Below are positions 58,409 to 64,000 of a stretch of 64,000 bases of DNA, piece after piece (the first letter of the stretch is position 1; each line of letters starts with the position of its first letter). A program made the position numbers and the translations under genes. Under the pieces are notes generated by a model that saw only the letters and a list, made by a program, of their open reading frames with translations, did no database searches and had not been told where the DNA came from. Source of the DNA: Pseudodesulfovibrio aespoeensis Aspo-2 (GTDB lineage: Bacteria; Desulfobacterota; Desulfovibrionia; Desulfovibrionales; Desulfovibrionaceae); assembly GCF_000176915.2 (NCBI RefSeq), contig NC_014844.1, positions 1,798,001-1,862,000 on the forward strand, in the 5' to 3' direction.

Positions 58409-59530
58409 TTATCTTCTAAGCTTATGGACCGATGTGCCGATTTTGACTTCATCGTTCTCATGGTAAAAATAGACGTCCTCAAGATAATCATCCACCTTCA
58501 AAAATGCGGAACCGATACTTATCTCCACACCGGGTTTGACCAGGCCGGGCACCAGCACCTTGCATTGGTCCACCTGCTCGGTGCCCCGGATGCCTTCCCA
58601 CAGCTTGACCTTGAGCAGCTTGAGCAGGTCTAGCTCGCGCCGGGCGGACTCAAGCTTTTCGGCATATTCGCGCTTATGGTCCCGGCCCTTGCCCAGCGCC
58701 TTCTCAAGGATCGTGATGTCGGTGTGCAGTCTGTCGATCCGGGTCTCGTACTCGACATCGGTGAAAAGCAGGGCCGGATCATACCCCACCACCAGCGCGG
58801 TGTCCGTGTCCAGGCCGCCGCCGAGCTGCTCGCCGACATAGATATACTCGTGACAATAAATGGTGCCGCCGGTCAGCCTGCCGCCAACAGCCAGCTTGCG
58901 TCCGGCGTACACGTTGCTGTGCATCAGCGCCCCCTTGATCAGGATGTCCTCCCTGGCTTTGAGGGTGCCGTATTCGCAAAAGGCGAGTTTCATGCTCCTG
59001 CCAGCTTCGAGAAACGCGGTCTTGGCTCCCTTGACGCCGCCCCGGCAGTTCAGATCGCGCAGGGCCTCGATGCGCGTCCCCTCGATCTGCCCCTGGATGG
59101 TGATATCGCGCCCCCGGATGGCGAACCCCCCTCGCGCGGAGCCGCCGATGATCACGTTGCCGACGAAATTGATGTTGCCGGTATGGAAATCCACCTCAGA
59201 CGGCAGGGTCAGGGTGTCGTTGACCACGATCCGACCATCCTGATAGCAGACATAGCCGCTCACCGCAGCGTAGAGATTGTCGGGGTCCCTGCGCTTGATG
59301 CCGGTCCCTTTCCCGGCTGGGAACATCTTGTCCTGGTGGAGGAACCGGGGATCGGCGCTGCGGGCCGCCTCGTCGCTCAGCTCCTCCCACTGGGCGATCA
59401 CGGCCCCGGCCTCGACATTATGAACAAAATTCAATTCATAATGATCGACGCTCCCGTCTTCCTGGTGCTCGGGCCGAAGGCTTTGCTGATCCACGTCGGG
59501 GTCAAAATGGTGTTTGAGGAAAAAAGGCAT
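58409..59530 (-). CDS. FapA-type (DUF342) protein at head of motor operon
   Basis: A 373-residue member of the FapA/DUF342 family. The beta-helix is visible as regular repeats (DFHTGNINFVGNVIIGG, IRGRDITIQGQIEGTRIEAL, NCRGGVKGAKTAF), followed by a coiled coil (RLHTDITILEKALGKGRDHK). The start ATG at 59530 has AGGG upstream, better than the TTG five codons earlier. Being co-transcribed with motA and motB suggests a link to motility, but the family is not fully understood. Confidence 0.78.
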   Translation of the reverse strand: MPFFLKHHFDPDVDQQSLRPEHQEDGSVDHYELNFVHNVEAGAVIAQWEELSDEAARSADPRFLHQDKMFPAGKGTGIKRRDPDNLYAAVSGYVCYQDGRIVVNDTLTLPSEVDFHTGNINFVGNVIIGGSARGGFAIRGRDITIQGQIEGTRIEALRDLNCRGGVKGAKTAFLEAGRSMKLAFCEYGTLKAREDILIKGALMHSNVYAGRKLAVGGRLTGGTIYCHEYIYVGEQLGGGLDTDTALVVGYDPALLFTDVEYETRIDRLHTDITILEKALGKGRDHKREYAEKLESARRELDLLKLLKVKLWEGIRGTEQVDQCKVLVPGLVKPGVEISIGSAFLKVDDYLEDVYFYHENDEVKIGTSVHKLRR

Positions 59531-59591
59531 TTCAACCCTGCGCAATAATGGTGAGTGATGCGGACATGACGCGGACGAACTGCGCTCGGCA

Positions 59592-59644
59592 AATTGAATT
59601 TGATACTTATTTTGCAGTCATATAATCATATTCAAGTTTCAATT
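59592..59644. promoter_or_regulatory. AT-rich dyad between motility operons
   Basis: AATTGAA (59592-59598) and TTCAATT (59638-59644) form an imperfect dyad in an AT-rich stretch that is probably the promoter region of the leftward fapA-motAB operon. No clean -35/-10 pair was picked. Low confidence. Confidence 0.25.
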
Positions 59645-59701
59645 CGGCGTCAATTGATTTGCCGAAACCGCCCGGGCCGGAGCCGCCCGCACCCCGGAGT
59701 C

Positions 59702-59728
59702 TAAAGATTGTGTCTCAATTGCCGATAA
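59702..59728 (+). promoter_or_regulatory. Sigma-28 (FliA) promoter of flaG
   Basis: TAAA (59702-59705), 15 bases, then GCCGATAA (59721-59728): an exact match to the flagellar sigma-28 consensus. It lies 59 bases before the flaG start, so flaG should be a late, FliA-dependent flagellar gene. Confidence 0.85.
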
Positions 59729-59787
59729 TACAGACGTGAAAGGCGAATCAGGTGGGGAGTATTCGTGTAACACCAGGGAGGGAGACC

Positions 59788-60180
59788 ATGAATTTCTCCG
59801 AAATATCCAATGATATCAGGCAGAGTTTGCGCTCGGAGAGCGTTGCTCCGGCCCAGGCAAAGGTCCGGGCTCCTGCTCGTGACGCAGAATCCGAAACGGC
59901 TCCATTGGCTGTGAACAGGAGTGGTGAGAATGCGCTTGCCAACAGGCCGCACACGCTCTCCAAGGACGAGGCAACAGCCCTGGCCGCCGATATCGAAAAG
60001 GTTCTCGAAGCGAACAACGTCAAGTTGAAGTTCAACATTATCGAAGAGAATGACACCGTGCAGGTGGAGATCGTGAACAACGAAGGGAAGACCATCCGCA
60101 AGATTCCCAGCGACGACATGATCAAGCTCTCCAAGTCGCTCGAAAGCCTCGACCGCGGATTCATCGACGCGCGATCCTGA
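59788..60180 (+). CDS. flaG: FlaG family flagellar protein
   Basis: A 130-residue protein whose C-terminal half is the FlaG domain: VKLKFNIIEENDTVQVEIVN, GKTIRKIPSDDMIKLSKSLE. The N-terminal half is a low-complexity Ala/Glu linker. FlaG proteins modulate flagellar filament length or assembly. GGGAGG precedes the start. A consensus sigma-28 promoter lies upstream and a strong terminator downstream, so it is a single-gene unit. Confidence 0.88.
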   Translation: MNFSEISNDIRQSLRSESVAPAQAKVRAPARDAESETAPLAVNRSGENALANRPHTLSKDEATALAADIEKVLEANNVKLKFNIIEENDTVQVEIVNNEGKTIRKIPSDDMIKLSKSLESLDRGFIDARS

Positions 60181-60206
60181 CCGACCGCGCAACGCTGATC
60201 GCCGAT

Positions 60207-60238
60207 GCCCCCGTCTCCCGACGGGCGGGGGCGTTTTT
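60207..60238 (+). terminator. Rho-independent terminator of flaG
   Basis: GCCCC and CGTC on the left pair with GACG and GGGGC on the right around a TCCC loop with a small bulge, followed by TTTTT at 60234-60238. It sits 26 bases after the flaG stop. Confidence 0.85.
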
Positions 60239-60318
60239 GCGTTCTCCCCTCCCCCTTGCCAGGCGTTCATTCGTGGTGCATATTGTCCATGAGACTCACA
60301 CCCACCACGGAGGCAGCC

Positions 60319-60609
60319 ATGTCCGGCATGAGCATATCGACAGAATCCGTATCCGCGCTGACCGAAAACCTGATGCGCGGGGCTGAAACCGTCTCGGATA
60401 CCACCAGCACCATCTTCTCGTCGGTGAACCGGGGCGGCGTGGATTCCATGGAACAGACCGTGGCCGGTGCCGAGGTGGCGTCGAGAACCAGCGAGTTCTT
60501 CGGCTCCGGGACAGACTTCAGCTCCACCGGCACCGACTACGACACCCAGCAGGCGGTCAACAACACCGTCATGAGCGGCAACGGTTCCATCGCCGACATC
60601 GTCGTCTAG
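60319..60609 (+). CDS. Small Ser/Thr/Gly-rich protein of unknown function
   Basis: A 96-residue protein with GGAGG before its start. It is rich in Ser, Thr and Gly, without a signal peptide, TM segment or Cys (SVSALTENLMRGAETVSDTT, VASRTSEFFGSGTDF). No family was recognised. It could be secreted through the flagellar system given the neighbouring flaG, but this is only a guess from composition and place. Confidence 0.5.
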   Translation: MSGMSISTESVSALTENLMRGAETVSDTTSTIFSSVNRGGVDSMEQTVAGAEVASRTSEFFGSGTDFSSTGTDYDTQQAVNNTVMSGNGSIADIVV

Positions 60610-60667
60610 CCCTGCCGGGCGCACCGACGCCTTTCCTTTCGCATTCACCCCCAGCCAGGAGATCCCC

Positions 60668-61282
60668 ATGACCAAAATCATGTTCATCAAGGCGTCGCCC
60701 CGCGGCCAGCGCTCCCATTCCATCGCCGTGGCCGAGCGGTTCATCGCGGCCTGCCGGGCCGCCGACCCCAAGGCAGTTATTCTGGAGCGCGACCTCTTTG
60801 CCATGGACCTTCCCACCCTTGACGGGCCGACCCTGGCTGGCAAGTACAACATCATGCATGGCCGCCCCTTTTCCGAGGCCGACAGGAAGGCGTGGAGCGC
60901 GGTGGAAGCGGTGATCACGGACTTCAAGAGCGCAGACAAGTATGTCTTCGCCATTCCCATGTGGAACTTCTCCCTGCCCTACCGGCTCAAGCACTACATG
61001 GACATCGTGGCCCAGCCCACCTACACCTTCGAATCCACGGACCAGGGCTACAAGGGACTGGTCAAGGCCAGGGCGTTCATCGCCTATGCCCGCGGCGGCG
61101 ACTACCCCGATGGCTCGCCCTACAACTTTCAGCAGGACTACATGGCCTTCTATCTCGGCTTCATCGGCATCACCGACGTGCAGAGCGTGGCCGTGCAACC
61201 CACCCTGGCTGGCGACGGCCCGCGCGACGCCTCCAAGGCCACGGCCATTGAAAAGGCCCTGGAGATCGCCAGAACCTTCTGA
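60668..61282 (+). CDS. azoR: FMN-dependent NADH-azoreductase
   Basis: A 204-residue flavodoxin-like quinone/azo reductase. The FMN phosphate loop is IKASPRGQRSHSIAVAERFI. PMWNFSLPYRLKHYMDIV is the family signature around the isoalloxazine ring, and FIAYARGGDYPDGSPYNFQQ shapes the active site. It reduces quinones and azo compounds with NADH in the cytoplasm. The start follows AGGAGA, and a terminator lies downstream. Confidence 0.9.
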   Translation: MTKIMFIKASPRGQRSHSIAVAERFIAACRAADPKAVILERDLFAMDLPTLDGPTLAGKYNIMHGRPFSEADRKAWSAVEAVITDFKSADKYVFAIPMWNFSLPYRLKHYMDIVAQPTYTFESTDQGYKGLVKARAFIAYARGGDYPDGSPYNFQQDYMAFYLGFIGITDVQSVAVQPTLAGDGPRDASKATAIEKALEIARTF

Positions 61283-61303
61283 CCTCTGCCCGAAACGACG
61301 CGA

Positions 61304-61337
61304 AAAGGCCCCGCCATGTCTCACATGGGGGGCCTTT
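61304..61337. terminator. Bidirectional terminator between azoR and pps-like gene
   Basis: AAAGGCCCCGCCATGT pairs with ACATGGGGGGCCTTT around CTC with one bulged G. A-rich and T-rich sides allow it to stop transcripts of both convergent genes. Confidence 0.8.
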
Positions 61338-61362
61338 GTTGATTCAGGGTGAGCGGGCCGGA

Positions 61363-64000
61363 CTACCAGGACTTGGCGCGCTGCGCCTCAAGCGCCTGCT
61401 CCTGCTCCTCGAAGGTGGCAAAACCGGCATGGTGCATGGCATCCTCCACGGTGTTGTGCCACTCCCAGCTGGCGTAGATGACCGGCTTGTGGAACATGCT
61501 GCGGAACTGCTGCATTTCCTGGCGGTAGAACTCCTCCTTGGGCGTCTCCATGTGCTCGCGAAGCTGCTCGCTGAAGCGGTCCAGCTCGCCTTCGTACCAC
61601 TCCATGAAGTCCTCAGGGGACTTGTATTTCTTGAGAATATGCCCGTAGCTGTTGGTTTCCAGCAGCTCGCACAAGCGCTTCATGTGCTGCTTCTTGAGCC
61701 AGCCACCCAGGTCGCTGGGCCTGATGTTCTCGGCCTCCACGGCGGCCATGTCGAACTTGGTCTGCTGGTAGGTGTCGGGCACCACCGAGGCGGACACGAT
61801 GCCGGCAATGGCCACCAGCCCGCGCAGGATGAGGCTGTTACTGACGCCCTGGCCGCAGAAGCCGACCTTCTTGCCCGCCTTCTGTCCGGCGAAGATGGCC
61901 GAGAGAATGGCCCAGACCACCGCCGGGTCCTCTTCGTCGTAGATGTGCTGGAGGCTCGCGTTGTCGCGGTCCGTGGCCAGCACCATCTGGGTCATGTCGT
62001 TGGAACCGATGGAGAAGCCGTCCACCTCCTGGAGGAACTCCTTGCACAAAATGGCGTTGCTCGGAATCTCGGCCATGAGGATGACCTTGAGGTTGTCCCG
62101 GCCCGATTCCAGGTTGTGGACCTGCTTGAGGTAGCGCTTCATGCTCCGGGCCTCTTCCAGGGTGCGCACAAACGGGAACATGATGCTCAGGTTCTTGCCG
62201 CCGTAAATGCCCCGGGCCAGCTTGAAGGCCTCGAGCTCCCAGTCGTGGATGTTGCGCGACACGCCCCGGTAGCCGATCATGGGGTTGTCTTCGTGGGCCT
62301 CAAAAAGCAGACCGCCCAGCAGGTTCCGGTACTCGTTGGACTTGAAGTCCGTGGTCCGGTAGACGATGTTGCTGCCGTAGAAGGCCATGGCAAAGAGGGC
62401 CAGCCCCTGGGCCAGGGTCTGGATGTAGTTCTCCTTGCCCGAGGTGTAGCCGCGCGCCTCCAGAAGATGCCGGATGCGGTCGGGCAGCGTGGCCACCTCG
62501 TCCATCTCGGACTTCAGGCCCATCTTGAGGGCCACTTCCTCGCGCAGGGCGGTCACCTGATCGAGATAGGCCACTATCTCCGGGTTGTTCTTGAGCCGCT
62601 TGACGTAATCGGCCACGATCTGCTCGTGTTCCTGCCGGACCTTCCACGCCTCGCTGCGCGGCTCGGGCATGGATTCGAGCACGTCGTGGTGGCCGAGGAT
62701 GACGGCCACGTGCGCCTCAAGGTCGATGGAGGTCTTGAGCACGTCCAGTCGATCGGTGGCAAAGGAAAGGTGCTCGTCGAGCTTGTGGTCCATCTCGCGC
62801 AGCTTGCGGTGCATGGCCAGCACCTGATCGGTGCTGCGCGATCCTTCCTGCTCGGCCAGGGAATCCATCTGGCCCGACAGACCGGTGATCAGGCCGACGT
62901 ATTCGCGCAGCTTGAGCGGCATCCGGATCAGGCCGTCCGCCAGCTGCTCCTTCATGACCTTGGTCAGGCGGTTGTCCATCTGCTGGATCTTTTCCTCCAC
63001 CAGATCATTGAGGGTGTCCTTGTCATAGGCCTCAAGGGCCATGGGATGGACGCCGATGTTGCCGAGCATGAACTCAGCGCGCAACAGGCCTATCTCAAAA
63101 TCGGGCACGGTGCGCAGCCGGGAGAGGAACAGGGCCTGCCCCACGTCGGCCAGGATGAGGCCAACCTTGGTCTTGGTGGCGGGCAGTTCGGCGAGGTCGA
63201 TCTCGCCGCCCACCTGCACCAGAGGCAGTTCGCCGCGATAGACCTTGCCGCGCGAACCGTCCACGGTGATCTGCTGGCCGTCGAGGGCGCGCAGGGCTTC
63301 GAGACGCTGGATGCCGATGATGGCCGGGATGCCCAGCTCGCGCGAGGTGATGGCCGCATGGCTGGTGTCGCCGCCCACGTCGGCCAGGATGGCCGAGGCG
63401 ATGCGCATGCCCGGCACCATGTCCGGATCGGTGCGCTCGGCGGCCAGGATGTCGCCCTTGTTGATCTTGTTCAGCTCCAGTGCGGAGCGCAGGTACTTGA
63501 CCGTGCCCTGCCCGGCTCCGCGCGAGGCGCCGTTGCCTTCGAGGATGACCTCGGCGGATTCGATGGCCTTCTTGTCCACTTCGAGACGGCGCATGAAGAT
63601 GGTGTCAGGATGGAGCTCGAAATCCTCGTTCCAGCGGGTTTCTGGCCGCGCCTGGACGAACCAGAGCCGGTCAGTCTTGTCGATGCAGAACTCGGTGTCC
63701 ATGATCATGTGGCCGTAAGCATTGGAAATGGCGCGCACGCCCTGGGCCACCATCTCGGCCTGGGCAATGGAGAGCGCCCAGCGGGAGACCTCGTTGTCAG
63801 GCACCTTCACCACATGGGTGCCGCTGCCGTCCTCTTTGTAGACGATCTTCTTTTCCTTGCAGCCCATGTAGCGAATGACGACCTCGCGGCCCCCGTCGCG
63901 CTGGAACACGTAGAACTTGTCTGGGGTGACCATGCCGCCCACCACCGCCTCGCCCAGGCCGTAGCTGGCGTCGATGGACACCAGGTCGTTGCGGTCGGTG
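61363..64000 (-). CDS. PEP-synthase-like PEP/pyruvate-binding protein (5' end outside window)
   Basis: At least 879 residues of a phosphotransfer enzyme; the N-terminal ATP-grasp region starts beyond the window. ASYGLGEAVVGG is the end of the nucleotide-binding domain. ILADVGGDTSHAAITSRELG holds the phospho-His loop (TSH where PpsA usually has TCH). The PEP-binding barrel shows GLLRAEFML, SIGSNDMTQMVLATDRDN and FCGQGVSN with the catalytic Cys. Unlike E. coli PpsA, a helical insert of about 180 residues (LNDLVEEKIQQMDNRLTKVM onwards) splits the barrel. The substrate could be pyruvate or a related keto acid. Confidence 0.82.
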   Translation of the reverse strand, partial: TDRNDLVSIDASYGLGEAVVGGMVTPDKFYVFQRDGGREVVIRYMGCKEKKIVYKEDGSGTHVVKVPDNEVSRWALSIAQAEMVAQGVRAISNAYGHMIMDTEFCIDKTDRLWFVQARPETRWNEDFELHPDTIFMRRLEVDKKAIESAEVILEGNGASRGAGQGTVKYLRSALELNKINKGDILAAERTDPDMVPGMRIASAILADVGGDTSHAAITSRELGIPAIIGIQRLEALRALDGQQITVDGSRGKVYRGELPLVQVGGEIDLAELPATKTKVGLILADVGQALFLSRLRTVPDFEIGLLRAEFMLGNIGVHPMALEAYDKDTLNDLVEEKIQQMDNRLTKVMKEQLADGLIRMPLKLREYVGLITGLSGQMDSLAEQEGSRSTDQVLAMHRKLREMDHKLDEHLSFATDRLDVLKTSIDLEAHVAVILGHHDVLESMPEPRSEAWKVRQEHEQIVADYVKRLKNNPEIVAYLDQVTALREEVALKMGLKSEMDEVATLPDRIRHLLEARGYTSGKENYIQTLAQGLALFAMAFYGSNIVYRTTDFKSNEYRNLLGGLLFEAHEDNPMIGYRGVSRNIHDWELEAFKLARGIYGGKNLSIMFPFVRTLEEARSMKRYLKQVHNLESGRDNLKVILMAEIPSNAILCKEFLQEVDGFSIGSNDMTQMVLATDRDNASLQHIYDEEDPAVVWAILSAIFAGQKAGKKVGFCGQGVSNSLILRGLVAIAGIVSASVVPDTYQQTKFDMAAVEAENIRPSDLGGWLKKQHMKRLCELLETNSYGHILKKYKSPEDFMEWYEGELDRFSEQLREHMETPKEEFYRQEMQQFRSMFHKPVIYASWEWHNTVEDAMHHAGFATFEEQEQALEAQRAKSW

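Overview
The window suggests a flagellated, high-G+C, Gram-negative bacterium, most likely a member of the Desulfovibrionales. This is an inference from gene style and from the flagellar, two-component and PEP-synthase-like genes at the right end; no rRNA or other taxonomic marker is present. It divides into a contractile-phage-type tail cluster, a long accessory/defence stretch and ordinary chromosome.

1-20690 is a rightward, tightly packed contractile tail module: tape measure (cut by the left edge), tube/LysM proteins, gpD-like hub, M15 lysin, DUF1353, gpV-like spike, PAAR tip, gp25, gpJ, gpI, DUF4815 fibre-like protein and several small tail proteins. No head, terminase or integrase gene is visible, so prophage versus tailocin/injection system cannot be decided. 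Two intergenic elements (4076-4137 and 11051-11138), just upstream of the gpD and gpJ genes, share three conserved boxes and can fold to hide the ribosome binding site. They look like a repeated cis-acting RNA element and are the least explained signal here.

20939-23767 is a four-gene amidoligase / DUF5049 / class II glutamine amidotransferase / gamma-glutamylcyclotransferase operon. 23887-40149 is a complete type 3 BREX phage-defence operon (HTH gene, brxF, brxC, pglX, brxHII, pglZ, brxA) with two extra genes: a Schlafen/AlbA-type protein and a 505-residue protein with an HEPN-like RxxxxH motif. These two extras and pglX form a lower-G+C block between G+C-rich brxC and brxHII, as if swapped in as a cassette.

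40369-46694 is a six-gene overlapping operon for the envelope: MscS channel, M48 lipoprotein protease, Ca/Na antiporter, LPG-synthase/flippase-type membrane protein, a degenerate phosphoesterase fused to a GT4 glycosyltransferase, and a zinc-ribbon protein. 46939-52174 is a type III restriction-modification module bounded by two 67-bp direct repeats that contain a perfect hairpin. Its mod gene is broken by a 709-bp IS1595-family element with an 8-bp target duplication; res is intact.

52286-64000 is chromosomal: a periplasmic binding lipoprotein with a hybrid histidine kinase, a leftward fapA-motA-motB-motB operon, flaG behind a consensus sigma-28 promoter, a small unknown gene, an azoreductase and a PEP-synthase-like enzyme running off the right edge. 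No tRNA, rRNA, CRISPR array or integrase was recognised.
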